64,000 nt of DNA from Erwinia tasmaniensis Et1/99 (lineage in GTDB: Bacteria > Pseudomonadota > Gammaproteobacteria > Enterobacterales > Enterobacteriaceae), in contig NC_010694.1 in the NCBI RefSeq assembly GCF_000026185.1, positions 868,001 to 932,000 on the forward strand, given 5' to 3'. The notes under the pieces were generated by a model that saw nothing but the letters and a program-made list of their open reading frames with translations, was not told the DNA's origin and did not search any database. This document shows positions 37,368-47,216 of the stretch, in pieces. Position 1 is the stretch's first letter, and each line of letters begins with the position of its first letter. The position numbers were made by a program, and so were the translations under genes.

Positions 37368-38318
37368 TTACATCACGCTGTCTGCCGGGGGCGTCCCAAA
37401 CTGCGGCATGCCGTCGGCATCCCAGTCAAAACGCTTGATCCGCGTATGGCGGCCGGGGTCATACAGCGGGTCGCCGTCAATTTCGGTGTAGCTACGCGCG
37501 TGATACACCAGCACATCCTCGCCGTTCTCCCCCCGCGTAAAGCTGTTATGCCCCGGCCCGTACTGGCGATTATCCCAGCTGCTGGTGAACACCGGCGCGG
37601 CAGATTTATGCCAGTTAGCAGCTACCAGCGGGTCGGCAGCCGCGTCAATCCACAACAGCCCCATGCAGTAGTTCTCATCGGTGGCGCTGGCCGAATAGCT
37701 GATAAACAGCCGCTGCTGGTGGCGAATTGCCGCCGGGCCTTCATTGACGCTGAAGCCGGCGCATTCCCATTCGTACTGAGGGCGACTGAGCATGATCGGC
37801 TGGCCGCTGATTTGCCAGGGGGTGGCCAGCTGCGCCAGCCAGAGGTTGGAGTTACCGGGGATCGCCGGGTCTTTCTGCGCCCACAGATACCAGTTTTTAC
37901 CCTGGTGCACGAAGTGGGTGGCATCCAGCGAAAAGCTGTCGATTGGCGTGCGGATCTGCCCGCGCTCTACCCATTCCCCCGTGAGCGGGTCATTAGCGTC
38001 GCAGGTCAGGGCAAACATGCGGTGCTGGAACAGACCCGCCTTAATCTCCGGTGACGGAGCGGCGGCAAAGTAGATCACCCACTGACCGTCAATATGATGC
38101 AACTCCGGCGCCCAAATCAGCGCACTCATTGGCCCGTGGGCGTGTTTCCTCCACACGGTGACGGCCGCTGCCTGTGCCAGCCCCGCGAGGGTTGCGGCCC
38201 TGCGTATTTCCAGCCGATCGTATTCCGGCACTGAGGCGATAAAGTAGTAGCTGCCCCGATGGCGCAGGATAAAAGGGTCCGCGCGCCGTTCGATCAGCGG
38301 ATTTGGCCAGTGGCTCAT
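37368..38318 (-). CDS. Glycoside hydrolase family 43 (arabinosidase/xylosidase-like)
   Basis: A 316-residue five-bladed beta-propeller glycosidase without a signal peptide, hence cytoplasmic. Catalytic residues by family pattern: the base Asp in IERRADPFILRH, the pKa-modulating Asp in SFSLDATHFVHQGKNWYLWA, and the acid Glu in FSVNEGPAAIRHQQR. The block IWAPELHHIDGQWVIYFAAA is typical of GH43 alpha-L-arabinofuranosidases and exo-arabinanases. Its ATG overlaps the stop of the transporter gene by 4 bases, so the two work together: import of an oligosaccharide, probably an arabino- or xylo-oligosaccharide of plant cell walls, and its hydrolysis inside. The exact substrate cannot be fixed from sequence. 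Confidence 0.85.
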   Translation of the reverse strand: MSHWPNPLIERRADPFILRHRGSYYFIASVPEYDRLEIRRAATLAGLAQAAAVTVWRKHAHGPMSALIWAPELHHIDGQWVIYFAAAPSPEIKAGLFQHRMFALTCDANDPLTGEWVERGQIRTPIDSFSLDATHFVHQGKNWYLWAQKDPAIPGNSNLWLAQLATPWQISGQPIMLSRPQYEWECAGFSVNEGPAAIRHQQRLFISYSASATDENYCMGLLWIDAAADPLVAANWHKSAAPVFTSSWDNRQYGPGHNSFTRGENGEDVLVYHARSYTEIDGDPLYDPGRHTRIKRFDWDADGMPQFGTPPADSVM

Positions 38319-39730
38319 CGCATCTCTCCTTGTGATGGTGTGTTCATCTCTTTGTCGTGTTGATACTCGTTCAGCTCCTGATAGCTGGCGCGGCGCAGTT
38401 GCAGGTCAACCTGGATCTGCTGCATCAGCCTGCGGTCCGTTTTTAACAGCCTGACCACGCCCGCGGTGATCAGGTAACCCAGCGCCGGAATGGCGGTAAA
38501 CAGCAGCACAATGCCGTTCAGCGCGGCGGGGCTTTGCCGTTGCGCGGCGGCATCGTAGCCGTACCACGAGAGCAGGAATCCGACCATCGCTCCGGCTACC
38601 GCCAGGCCCACTTTAAGAAAGAACAGATTGCCGGAGAAGCTGATGCCGGTAATACGTTTACCGGTTTTCCATTCGCCGTAGTCATCGACGTCGGCCATCA
38701 GCGACCAGTGCAGCGGAGAAGGGATCTGATGCAGGATGTTGAGCAGGAAATACATCACCAGCACCAGGAGGGTGGCGTGCGGATCGAGGAAGTAAAAACC
38801 GCCGGAAAACGCGGCCAGCGCGATATTTGTCCAGAAGAAAACCTTTAGTTTGCACCAGCGGTCGGTCAGTACTTTTGCCAGCGTGCTGCCGATCATCATG
38901 CCGACAACGCCCAGACTGATAAACAGCGTGGCGAACTGGGTTGTCTGCTGCATGACCCAGGTAACGTAGTACATGGTGGCGGCCATGCGGATAAATCCGG
39001 GGCAGACGTTACACAGCGTCAGCAGCAGAATGCGCACCCACTGGTCGTTTTTCCACACGTCACGCAGGTCGGCCTTTAAATCATCATGACTGGGCACCGC
39101 GGGGCGGATGCGCTCGCGCACCGTGGCGAAGCAGAACAGAAACATCAACAGGCCGATCAGCGCCAGCACGCTCATCGCCATTTGATAACCGCGCGCTTTA
39201 TCCACGCCGCCAAACCACTCGGCCATCGGCAGCAGGGAAAGGGAAAGGATCAGGGTGGCAATCCCGACCATCACGAAGCGGTAAGACTGGCAGGAGACCC
39301 GCTCGCCCGGATCGCTGGTGATCACGCCGCCCAGCGAGCAGTAGGGAATATTGATGGCAGTGTAGGTCAGCGACATCAGGAAATAGGTGACAAAGGCGTA
39401 GATCACCTTGTTGTCATCGCTCCAGTCGGGGGTGGTAAACATCATCACGCTGAACAGCACGTAGGGTAGGGAGATCCACAGCAGCCACGGACGAAAACGC
39501 CCCCAGCGGCTTCGGGTGCGGTCGGCAATTGCGCCCATTATCGGATCGGTTATCGCATCCAGTACCCTGACCGATAGCAGCAAAACGCCGACCAGCGCCG
39601 GGGCAAGGCCAAAGACATCGGTATAGAAGTAGTTGAGAAACAGCATGATGGCGCCGCCGATCATGTTGCACCCGGCATCGCCCATTCCGTAGCCAATTTT
39701 CTCACGGACAGAGAGTGCTGTGCCCTTCAT
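38315..39730 (-). CDS. GPH-family (MelB-like) sugar:cation symporter
   Basis: A 471-residue transporter with about twelve membrane segments. The start EKIGYGMGDAGCNMIGGAIM and the motif DPIMGAIADRTRSRWGRFRP are signatures of the glycoside-pentoside-hexuronide family, together with the later DYGEWKTGKRITGISFSGN. The ATG at 39730 (MKGTALSVREK) was chosen because it precedes the family start; the open frame upstream lacks similarity. It probably imports the substrate of the overlapping GH43 enzyme. No regulator is adjacent, so control of the pair is unknown. Confidence 0.88.
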   Translation of the reverse strand: MKGTALSVREKIGYGMGDAGCNMIGGAIMLFLNYFYTDVFGLAPALVGVLLLSVRVLDAITDPIMGAIADRTRSRWGRFRPWLLWISLPYVLFSVMMFTTPDWSDDNKVIYAFVTYFLMSLTYTAINIPYCSLGGVITSDPGERVSCQSYRFVMVGIATLILSLSLLPMAEWFGGVDKARGYQMAMSVLALIGLLMFLFCFATVRERIRPAVPSHDDLKADLRDVWKNDQWVRILLLTLCNVCPGFIRMAATMYYVTWVMQQTTQFATLFISLGVVGMMIGSTLAKVLTDRWCKLKVFFWTNIALAAFSGGFYFLDPHATLLVLVMYFLLNILHQIPSPLHWSLMADVDDYGEWKTGKRITGISFSGNLFFLKVGLAVAGAMVGFLLSWYGYDAAAQRQSPAALNGIVLLFTAIPALGYLITAGVVRLLKTDRRLMQQIQVDLQLRRASYQELNEYQHDKEMNTPSQGEMR

Positions 39731-39855
39731 GGATCGTTCTCCCACTGTGGTTGGTACAGCAGAGTATTGACTCTTAACGGAGGGGATGTGCAGGTGAAAA
39801 ACGCCGCAAAGATGGATTAAACGCGTGGAGAGTATTAAATGTGAGGCAGATAACA

Positions 39856-39880
39856 ATTCGGCCAGCACGGCTGGCCGAAT
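39856..39880 (-). terminator. Hairpin after aroP
   Basis: The arms attcggccagc and gctggccgaat (11 bp, perfect) enclose a 3-base loop, 18 bases after the aroP stop codon. On the minus strand only a weak T-run (tgtt) follows, but the stem is very stable. Confidence 0.65.
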
Positions 39881-39898
39881 CAGAAGCGCGTGTAATGA

Positions 39899-41254
39899 TT
39901 ACGCGCGCTGGCTGCGGGTTTTAATCCAGTAGCCCACGGCAAGGATCAGCACCCATACCGGGATCAGCCAGACGGAAATCGCCATACCCGGCGTGATGGC
40001 CATCAGCACCAGGATTGCGACCATAAACAGCAGGCAGAGCCAGTTTCCCAGCGGATAGAACAACGCCGGGAAGCGGGTTTTTATCCCTTGCCGATCTTTC
40101 TTACGGCGAAACTTCATATGCGCCAGGCTGATCATCGCCCAGTTGATCACCAGAGCCGATACCACCAGCGCCATCAGCAGGCCAAAGGCTTCGCCCGGCA
40201 TCAGGTAGTTGAGCAGCACGCAGAAAGCCGTAGCCACGGCAGAGAACAGAATAGACGCCACCGGCACGCCGCGACGGTCCACTTTCAGCAGCGCTTTAGG
40301 GGCGTTGCCCTGCTGCGCCAGGCCAAACAGCATGCGGCTGTTGCAATAAACGCAGCTGTTATACACCGACAGCGCGGCGGTCAGGATCACCACGTTCAGG
40401 GCGTTTGCCACCAGCGCATCCCCTAGCTCGTGGAAGATCAGCACGAAGGGGCTGGTATCGGCGGTGACCCGCGTCCACGGCATCAGGGACAGCAGCACGG
40501 CCAGCGACCCGACATAGAAAATCAGGATGCGGTAAATCACCTGGTTAGTGGCTTTAGGAATGCTGGTTTCCGGGTTGTCCGCTTCGGCTGCGGTGATCCC
40601 GACCAGCTCCAGGCCGCCGAATGAGAACATGATGATCGCCATCATCATCACCAGCCCGGTAAATCCATGAGGCAGGAAGCCGCCCTGCTGCCACAGGTTG
40701 CGCACGGTAGCCTGTGGTCCACCGTTGCCGCTGAACAGCAGCCAGCAGCCGAACAGGATCATGGCAACTACGGCCACCACTTTAATGATGGCGAACCAGA
40801 ACTCCATCTCACCAAACACTTTCACATTCGTCAGGTTGATGGCGTTAATCAGCACGAAGAAGACGGCGGCAGACATCCAGGTGGGGATTTCCGGGTACCA
40901 GAACTGAATATACTTCCCTACCGCGGTCAGTTCGGCCATGGCGACCAGCACGTACAGTACCCAGTAGTTCCAGCCAGAGGCGAAACCGGCAAAGTTACCC
41001 CAGTATTTATAGGCAAAGTGGCTGAAGCTGCCGGCTACCGGCTCTTCCACCACCATTTCACCCAGCTGGCGCATAATCAGGAAAGCGATAAATCCGGCAA
41101 TGGCATAGCCGAGTATGACGCCGGGACCGGCGGATTGGATCACCGATGCGCTACCGAGGAAAAGGCCCGTACCGACGGCCCCGCCCAACGCGATCAGCTG
41201 AATATGGCGGTTTTTCAAGCCGCGTTTCAGCGTGTCGCCCTGCTGTTGTTCCAT
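39899..41254 (-). CDS. aroP: Aromatic amino acid permease AroP
   Basis: A 451-residue APC-superfamily permease with twelve membrane segments that imports Phe, Tyr and Trp with protons. It begins LKRGLKNRHIQLIALGGAVG and keeps GTGLFLGSASVIQSAGP and MRQLGEMVVEEPVAGSFSHF, the AroP/PheP pattern. The position just left of the divergent pdhR is that of E. coli aroP, which decides between AroP and PheP. A TyrR-box-like sequence lies upstream. Confidence 0.93.
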   Translation of the reverse strand: MEQQQGDTLKRGLKNRHIQLIALGGAVGTGLFLGSASVIQSAGPGVILGYAIAGFIAFLIMRQLGEMVVEEPVAGSFSHFAYKYWGNFAGFASGWNYWVLYVLVAMAELTAVGKYIQFWYPEIPTWMSAAVFFVLINAINLTNVKVFGEMEFWFAIIKVVAVVAMILFGCWLLFSGNGGPQATVRNLWQQGGFLPHGFTGLVMMMAIIMFSFGGLELVGITAAEADNPETSIPKATNQVIYRILIFYVGSLAVLLSLMPWTRVTADTSPFVLIFHELGDALVANALNVVILTAALSVYNSCVYCNSRMLFGLAQQGNAPKALLKVDRRGVPVASILFSAVATAFCVLLNYLMPGEAFGLLMALVVSALVINWAMISLAHMKFRRKKDRQGIKTRFPALFYPLGNWLCLLFMVAILVLMAITPGMAISVWLIPVWVLILAVGYWIKTRSQRA

Positions 41255-41422
41255 AGAAACCTCGTTCTTATTAATGTCTGTGTCAGGCTTAACTTCCCGG
41301 CGTGCACTAAGCCGCAGAGTTATCAGCTGTACATATCATCCGATGATGTGGCCATCTACGCTCATCCTGGTGAGAGAGCTCGCCATCTACCTGCAATCCG
41401 GTGCGTGACGGTATTACCGTAA

Positions 41423-41440
41423 TGTATTGAAAACTTTACG
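41423..41440 (-). promoter_or_regulatory. Putative TyrR box of aroP
   Basis: TGTATTGAAAACTTTACG matches the TyrR consensus TGTAAA-N6-TTTACA at 9 of 12 fixed positions and lies about 170 bases upstream of aroP, a gene repressed by TyrR in E. coli. The second box that often sits beside it is not obvious. Confidence 0.5.
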
Positions 41441-41820
41441 CCGCTAATAAGCTAAATATCGGGCAAAAGCTATCCCAGCGCAGAGAATAGTGATATGAGC
41501 CGACTAATGCACCTGGTTTCGTATTATGTAAGTAAGGTTGCGTAAAAATACGGCGTTCGTATCAGGTAACACCGTTCCTTCTTTTGTCACAAAATCAGCA
41601 GAATGACGAATAATATTCTCTTATGACCCACCGTGATTTTGTGCAGTAACTCGCTGCCTCGTTTCAAAAAAACGATCTTATGTAACAATTTTATCTCCAG
41701 CTGAGAGGAGGGTAACAGGATGCCTGAGCGCTGATGGGGGACGAGGGCAGGGTCTGCTTTCCATGGGTTACCATATGGACATCAGGTGAATACTTTGTTA
41801 GTTTACTGGCACCTTTTTGG

Positions 41821-41837
41821 AATTGGTATTACCAATT
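41821..41837 (+). promoter_or_regulatory. PdhR operator
   Basis: AATTGGTATTACCAATT is a perfect palindrome and a full match to the PdhR box (AATTGGTnnnACCAATT). It lies 31 bases before the pdhR ATG, so PdhR should repress its own promoter and the aceEF operon until pyruvate releases it. Confidence 0.95.
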
Positions 41838-41867
41838 TACTTCGGCTAATCGTACAAAGAAGGGATG

Positions 41868-42632
41868 ATGGCCTACAGCAAGATCCGCCAACCAAAGCTC
41901 TCTGATGTTATTGAGCAACAGCTTGAGTCCCTGATAATGGAAGGGACGCTGCGTCCCGGAGAGAAACTGCTGCCCGAGCGTGAGCTGGCCTTGCAGTTTG
42001 ACGTCTCCCGTCCCTCACTGCGTGAAGCTATCCAGCGTCTGGAAGCAAAGGGGCTGTTATTACGCCGTCAGGGGGGAGGCACTTTTGTGCAGAAAAGTCT
42101 GTGGAAAAGCCTGAGCGACCCGCTGGCTGAATTACTGGCCAGCCATTCTGAATCCCAGTTTGACCTGTTAGAAACGCGTCATGCGCTGGAAGGCATTGCT
42201 GCCTATTACGCCGCGCTGCGCGGTACGGACGAAGACCTGGCACGTATTCGCGACTGCCATCTGCAGATTCAGACGGCGCAACAAAGTGGCGATCTGGATG
42301 CGGAAGCCAATGCCGTGATGCAGTATCAGATTGCTGTCACAGAAGCGGCACATAATGTCGTGCTGCTGCATTTATTGCGTAGCATGGGGCCGATGCTGGA
42401 ACAGAACGTCAGACAGAACTTTGAAATGCTCTACTCGCGCCGTGAAATGCTGGCGCGGGTTAGCGAACACCGCGCCAGTATTTTCACGGCGATTGTGGCA
42501 CGCGAGCCGGAAAAGGCGCGTGAAGCCTCACACCGCCATCTGGCGTTTATCGAGGAAGTATTGCTGGACAGAAGCCGGGAACAGACTCGTAGAGAACGCT
42601 CCCTGCGCCGTTTACAGCAACGTAAAGACTAA
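41868..42632 (+). CDS. pdhR: Pyruvate dehydrogenase complex repressor PdhR
   Basis: A 254-residue GntR-family (FadR subfamily) repressor, the same length as E. coli PdhR. The winged HTH is at residues 8-70 ([50 protein letters not shown]); the FCD effector domain, which binds pyruvate, fills the rest. An ATG one codon earlier (41865) exists, but MAYSKIR matches the E. coli start. First gene of pdhR-aceE-aceF. Confidence 0.97.
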   Translation: MAYSKIRQPKLSDVIEQQLESLIMEGTLRPGEKLLPERELALQFDVSRPSLREAIQRLEAKGLLLRRQGGGTFVQKSLWKSLSDPLAELLASHSESQFDLLETRHALEGIAAYYAALRGTDEDLARIRDCHLQIQTAQQSGDLDAEANAVMQYQIAVTEAAHNVVLLHLLRSMGPMLEQNVRQNFEMLYSRREMLARVSEHRASIFTAIVAREPEKAREASHRHLAFIEEVLLDRSREQTRRERSLRRLQQRKD

Positions 42633-42682
42633 CGCGTAAAGATAACGCGGCACGTACCCGATAACGGTATGTGACTCACGAA

Positions 42683-42735
42683 GGACCTGTCTCTCTGTGT
42701 TTTGCAGAGGATCAGAGCACAGAGAGACAGGTTCC
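42683..42735 (+). promoter_or_regulatory. Long stem-loop in the pdhR-aceE leader
   Basis: The arms ggacctgtctctctgtg (42683-42699) and cacagagagacaggttcc (42718-42735) pair over 17 bases with a single bulged base around an 18-base loop. It lies 41 bases before the aceE ATG. There is no T-run after it, so it is more likely an RNA processing or stability element than a terminator. Confidence 0.75.
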
Positions 42736-42776
42736 AGACAATTCAACGAAATTAGACACAGATAAGGAATACCCCC

Positions 42777-45440
42777 ATGTCAGAACGTTTAAACAATGAC
42801 GTGGATCCGATGGAAACTCGCGACTGGTTAGAAGCGATCGAGTCGGTCATCCGTGAAGAAGGTGTTGAGCGCGCACAGTATCTGATCGACCAGGTACTGA
42901 GCGGAGCACGTAAAGGTGGCGTTAAGGTGGCTGCCGGTACGTCCGCCAGTCAGTACATCAACTCTATTGCCGTTGAAGATGAGCCGGAATATCCGGGCAA
43001 CGCTTCTTTAGAGCGCCGTATCCGTTCCGCTATCCGTTGGAATGCGATCATGACCGTTCTGCGTGCGTCGAAAAAAGATCTGGAACTGGGTGGCCATATG
43101 TCCTCCTTCCAGTCTTCTGCCACCGTGTATGAAGTGTGCTTTAACCACTTCTTCCGTGCGCGCACCGAAAAAGACGGCGGCGATCTGGTTTACTTCCAGG
43201 GCCACATCTCTCCGGGCGTCTATGCCCGCGCCTTCCTTGAAGGCCGCCTGACCGAAGACCAGCTGAACAACTTCCGTCAGGAAGTGGACGGTAAAGGCCT
43301 GTCCTCTTACCCGCATCCTAAACTGATGCCTGACTTCTGGCAGTTCCCAACCGTTTCTATGGGTCTTGGCCCGTTGGGCGCTATCTATCAGGCTAAATTC
43401 CTGAAATATCTGGAACACCGTGGCCTGAAAGACACCTCTGCCCAGACCGTTTACGCCTTCCTCGGCGACGGTGAGATGGACGAGCCGGAATCCAAAGGGG
43501 CGATCACTATCGCCACCCGCGAAAAGCTGGATAACCTGGTGTTCATCATCAACTGTAACCTGCAACGCCTGGACGGCCCGGTCACCGGTAACGGCAAGAT
43601 CATTAACGAACTGGACGGCATCTTTGGTGGCGCCGGTTGGGAAGTGATCAAAGTGATCTGGGGCGGTCGTTGGGACGAGCTGCTGCGTAAAGATACCAGC
43701 GGCAAGCTGATCCAGCTGATGAACGAAACCGTTGACGGTGACTACCAGACCTTCAAATCGAAGAGCGGTGCCTACGTGCGCGAGCACTTCTTCGGTCGCT
43801 ATCCGGAAACCGCCGAGCTGGTGAAAGAGATGACCGACGACGAAATCTGGTCACTGAACCGTGGTGGTCACGATCCGAAGAAAATCTACGCCGCGCTGAA
43901 AAAAGCGCAGGACACCAAAGGTAAGCCGGTGGTGATCCTGGCGCATACCGTGAAAGGTTACGGTATGGGTGAAACCGCGGAGGGCAAAAACATTGCTCAC
44001 CAGGTGAAGAAAATGAACATGGATGGCGTGCGCTACATCCGCGATCGTTTCAACGTGCCGGTTGACGATGCCAACATCGAAAAACTGCCGTACGTGACCT
44101 TCGAAAAAGGGTCAGACGAGTATAACTACCTGCACGGCCAGCGCGAAAAGCTGGGCGGTTACCTGCCAACGCGTGAAGCGAAGTTCAGCGAGAAGCTGGA
44201 AATGCCGGCGCTGGAAGATTTCCGTCAGCTGCTGGACGAGCAGAACAAAGAGATCTCCACCACCATCGCCTTTGTACGTGCCCTGAACGTGATGCTGAAA
44301 AACCCGTCGATCAAAGATCGCTTGGTGCCGATCATCGCCGACGAAGCGCGTACCTTCGGTATGGAAGGTCTGTTCCGTCAGATCGGTATCTACAGCCCGA
44401 ACGGCCAGCAGTACACCCCGCAGGACCGTGAGCAGGTTGCTTACTATAAAGAAGACGAGAAAGGTCAGATCCTACAGGAAGGGATCAACGAACTGGGGGC
44501 AGGCGCATCTTGGCTGGCGGCGGCAACGTCTTACAGCACCAACAATCTGCCGATGATCCCGTTCTATATCTACTACTCAATGTTTGGCTTCCAGCGTATC
44601 GGCGATCTGTGCTGGGCAGCGGGCGACCAGCAGGCGCGCGGCTTCCTGGTCGGCGGCACCTCCGGTCGTACCACCCTGAACGGCGAAGGCTTGCAGCATG
44701 AAGATGGCCACAGCCACATTCAGTCGCTGACTATCCCGAACTGTATCTCCTACGATCCGGCCTACGCCTATGAAGTGGCGGTTATCATGCATGACGGCCT
44801 GGTGCGTATGTACGGTGAAGCGCAGGAAAACATCTATTACTACATCACCACGCTGAACGAAAACTACCACATGCCTGCTATGCCGGCCGGTGCAGAAGAG
44901 GGTATCCGTAAGGGTATCTACAAGCTGGACACGATCGAAGGTAGCAAAGGCAAAGTACAGCTGCTGGGTTCAGGTTCTATTCTGCGTCACGTCCGTGAAG
45001 CGGCAGAGATCCTGGCGAAGGACTACGGCGTAGGTTCTGACGTCTACAGCGTGACCTCGTTCACCGAACTGGCCCGTGACGGTCAGGACTGCGAGCGCTG
45101 GAATATGCTGCACCCAACCGAAGAAGCCCGCGTACCGTACATCGCCCAGGTGATGAACGATGCCCCGGCCGTGGCGTCTACCGACTACATGAAACTGTTT
45201 GCCGAGCAGGTGCGCAGCTTCATCCCGGCTAGCGATTATCGCGTACTGGGTACTGACGGTTTCGGTCGTTCAGACAGCCGTGAAAATCTGCGTCACCACT
45301 TTGAAGTGGACGCATCTTACGTGGTCGTTGCCGCGCTGGGCGAACTGGCTAAACGTGGCGAAATCGATAAGAAAGTGGTAGCAGAAGCGATCGCTAAATT
45401 CGACATCGATGCTGATAAAGTTAACCCGCGTCTGGCATAA
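42777..45440 (+). CDS. aceE: Pyruvate dehydrogenase E1 component
   Basis: An 887-residue homodimeric, thiamine-diphosphate-dependent E1 that decarboxylates pyruvate and reductively acetylates the lipoyl groups of AceF. The ThDP motif is [20 protein letters not shown] ending at NCN. Other conserved blocks: [35 protein letters not shown], and [20 protein letters not shown]. Length equals that of E. coli AceE. 144 bases, including the stem-loop, separate it from pdhR, and 14 bases from aceF. Confidence 0.98.
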   Translation: MSERLNNDVDPMETRDWLEAIESVIREEGVERAQYLIDQVLSGARKGGVKVAAGTSASQYINSIAVEDEPEYPGNASLERRIRSAIRWNAIMTVLRASKKDLELGGHMSSFQSSATVYEVCFNHFFRARTEKDGGDLVYFQGHISPGVYARAFLEGRLTEDQLNNFRQEVDGKGLSSYPHPKLMPDFWQFPTVSMGLGPLGAIYQAKFLKYLEHRGLKDTSAQTVYAFLGDGEMDEPESKGAITIATREKLDNLVFIINCNLQRLDGPVTGNGKIINELDGIFGGAGWEVIKVIWGGRWDELLRKDTSGKLIQLMNETVDGDYQTFKSKSGAYVREHFFGRYPETAELVKEMTDDEIWSLNRGGHDPKKIYAALKKAQDTKGKPVVILAHTVKGYGMGETAEGKNIAHQVKKMNMDGVRYIRDRFNVPVDDANIEKLPYVTFEKGSDEYNYLHGQREKLGGYLPTREAKFSEKLEMPALEDFRQLLDEQNKEISTTIAFVRALNVMLKNPSIKDRLVPIIADEARTFGMEGLFRQIGIYSPNGQQYTPQDREQVAYYKEDEKGQILQEGINELGAGASWLAAATSYSTNNLPMIPFYIYYSMFGFQRIGDLCWAAGDQQARGFLVGGTSGRTTLNGEGLQHEDGHSHIQSLTIPNCISYDPAYAYEVAVIMHDGLVRMYGEAQENIYYYITTLNENYHMPAMPAGAEEGIRKGIYKLDTIEGSKGKVQLLGSGSILRHVREAAEILAKDYGVGSDVYSVTSFTELARDGQDCERWNMLHPTEEARVPYIAQVMNDAPAVASTDYMKLFAEQVRSFIPASDYRVLGTDGFGRSDSRENLRHHFEVDASYVVVAALGELAKRGEIDKKVVAEAIAKFDIDADKVNPRLA

Positions 45441-45454
45441 GAGGTAATAGAGTA

Positions 45455-47050
45455 ATGGCTATCGAAATTAATGTTCCTGATATCGGGGCGGACGAAGTTG
45501 AAGTCACCGAGATCCTGGTCAAGGTTGGCGACACGGTAGAAGTTGAGCAGTCAATACTGGTGGTCGAAGGCGACAAAGCCTCAATGGAAGTGCCTTCGCC
45601 ACAGGCTGGCGTGGTGAAAGAGATCAAAATCGCCACCGGCGACCGGGTTGAAACCGGTAAGCTGATTATGATCTTCGAAGCGGCTGGCGATGCAGCAGCA
45701 CCGGCAGCAGCTGAAGAGAAGCAGGAGGCGGCCCCGGCTGCTGCTCCTGCTCCGGCAGCAGCCAGCGCGGCGAAAGAAGTGAACGTACCGGATATCGGCG
45801 GCGACGAGGTTGAAGTCACCGAGATCATGGTGAAAGTCGGCGACAAGGTTGAAGCAGAACAGTCGATCCTTACCGTTGAAGGTGACAAAGCCTCAATGGA
45901 AGTGCCTGCGCCATTCGCCGGTACGGTGAAAGAGATCAAAATCAGCGCTGGCGATAAGGTCAGCACCGGTTCTCTGGTGATGGTCTTTGACGTTGAGGGC
46001 GCGGCGCCTGCCGCCGCTCCGGCGGCGAAAACTGAAGCGGCAGCACCTGCTGCGGCTAAGCAGGAAGAAAAAGCCGCGCCGGCCGCGGCTCCTGCCAAAG
46101 CAGAGGCGAAGTCTGAATTTGCGGAAAACGATGCCTACGTGCACGCCACCCCGGTTATCCGCCGTCTGGCGCGTGAATTCGGCGTTAACCTGGCGAAGGT
46201 CAAGGGCACCGGACGCAAATCACGTATTCTGAAAGAAGACGTGCAGAGCTACGTGAAAGACGCGGTGAAACGTGCCGAAGCGCCGGCGGCTGCCGGTGGC
46301 GGAATGCCGGGCATGCTGCCGTGGCCCAAAGTGGACTACAGCAAGTTTGGTGAAGTTGAAGAAGTCGAGCTGGGCCGCATCCAGAAAATTTCTGGTGCTA
46401 ACCTGAGCCGTAACTGGGTGATGATCCCGCACGTTACCCACTTTGACAAAACCGACATCACCGATCTGGAAGCGTTCCGTAAGCAGCAGAACGCCGAAGC
46501 AGAGAAGCGTAAGCTGGACGTGAAGTTCACCCCGGTGGTGTTTATCATGAAAGCGGTAGCAGCTGCACTTGAGCAGATGCCGCGCTTTAACAGCTCGCTG
46601 TCTGAAGATGCGCAGAAGCTGACGCTGAAAAAATACATCAACATCGGCGTGGCGGTTGATACGCCAAATGGCCTGGTGGTTCCGGTCTTCAAGGACGTCA
46701 ACAAGAAAGGGATTGTTGAGCTGTCGCGCGAACTGACCGCCATCTCGAAAAAAGCGCGTGATGGTAAACTGACCGCGGGCGAAATGCAGGGTGGTTGCTT
46801 CACCATCTCCAGCATTGGTGGCCTGGGAACCACCCACTTTGCGCCGATCGTTAACGCGCCGGAAGTGGCTATCCTCGGCGTTTCCAAGTCGGCGATGGAG
46901 CCGGTGTGGAACGGCAAAGAATTTATGCCGCGCCTGATGATGCCGATTTCGCTCTCCTTCGACCACCGCGTCATCGACGGTGCGGACGGTGCGCGCTTTA
47001 TCACCATCATCAATAACACCCTGGCCGACATTCGCCGTCTGGTGATGTAG
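45455..47050 (+). CDS. aceF: Dihydrolipoamide acetyltransferase E2 with two lipoyl domains
   Basis: A 531-residue E2 core protein. Two lipoyl domains are present, with lipoylated Lys41 and Lys145, each in [10 protein letters not shown], joined by Ala/Pro/Glu-rich flexible linkers. A peripheral-subunit-binding domain follows at about 225-270 ([20 protein letters not shown]). The acetyltransferase domain carries the DHRVIDG active site with His504 and Asp508. E. coli AceF has three lipoyl domains and about 630 residues, so this version lacks one. Confidence 0.97.
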   Translation: MAIEINVPDIGADEVEVTEILVKVGDTVEVEQSILVVEGDKASMEVPSPQAGVVKEIKIATGDRVETGKLIMIFEAAGDAAAPAAAEEKQEAAPAAAPAPAAASAAKEVNVPDIGGDEVEVTEIMVKVGDKVEAEQSILTVEGDKASMEVPAPFAGTVKEIKISAGDKVSTGSLVMVFDVEGAAPAAAPAAKTEAAAPAAAKQEEKAAPAAAPAKAEAKSEFAENDAYVHATPVIRRLAREFGVNLAKVKGTGRKSRILKEDVQSYVKDAVKRAEAPAAAGGGMPGMLPWPKVDYSKFGEVEEVELGRIQKISGANLSRNWVMIPHVTHFDKTDITDLEAFRKQQNAEAEKRKLDVKFTPVVFIMKAVAAALEQMPRFNSSLSEDAQKLTLKKYINIGVAVDTPNGLVVPVFKDVNKKGIVELSRELTAISKKARDGKLTAGEMQGGCFTISSIGGLGTTHFAPIVNAPEVAILGVSKSAMEPVWNGKEFMPRLMMPISLSFDHRVIDGADGARFITIINNTLADIRRLVM

Positions 47051-47061
47051 GACCATTGATT

Positions 47062-47083
47062 AAGGCCGGCGTAAGCCGGCCTT
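47062..47083 (+). terminator. Hairpin after aceF
   Basis: The arms aaggccggc and gccggcctt (9 bp, perfect) with loop gtaa stand 12 bases after the aceF stop codon. The following gttgt is a poor T-run, so partial read-through into lpd is expected. Confidence 0.7.
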
Positions 47084-47118
47084 GTTGTAAAGATCCGTGG
47101 CGCCGTGGTTTGCAGTTT

Positions 47119-47135
47119 GTTAACAATTCTGTAAA
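47119..47135 (+). promoter_or_regulatory. ArcA-like site in the lpd promoter region
   Basis: gttaacaattctgtaaa resembles the ArcA direct-repeat consensus (GTTAA spaced by 11 bases) and lies upstream of lpd, which is ArcA-repressed from its own promoter in E. coli. Call by similarity in place and pattern. Confidence 0.45.
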
Positions 47136-47216
47136 CTCTTGCGGTGAACGCGTCCCGGTGGATGAAGGACGTTGAAATAAAGTTTGACCCGCCGGACTAT
47201 CAATTAAGAGGTCATG

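Larger units (their letters stand above)
41255..41867. promoter_or_regulatory. Divergent regulatory region between aroP and pdhR
   Basis: About 610 bases without a gene, containing a TyrR-box-like element near aroP and the PdhR operator just before pdhR. The remainder shows no further named site. Confidence 0.7.

Noticed and set aside
37356..38054. A 232-codon plus-strand open frame
   Set aside because: Antisense to the GH43 gene, whose catalytic motifs are intact; typical of G+C-rich coding shadow.
43008..43787. A 259-codon minus-strand open frame
   Set aside because: Antisense to aceE and without family features.
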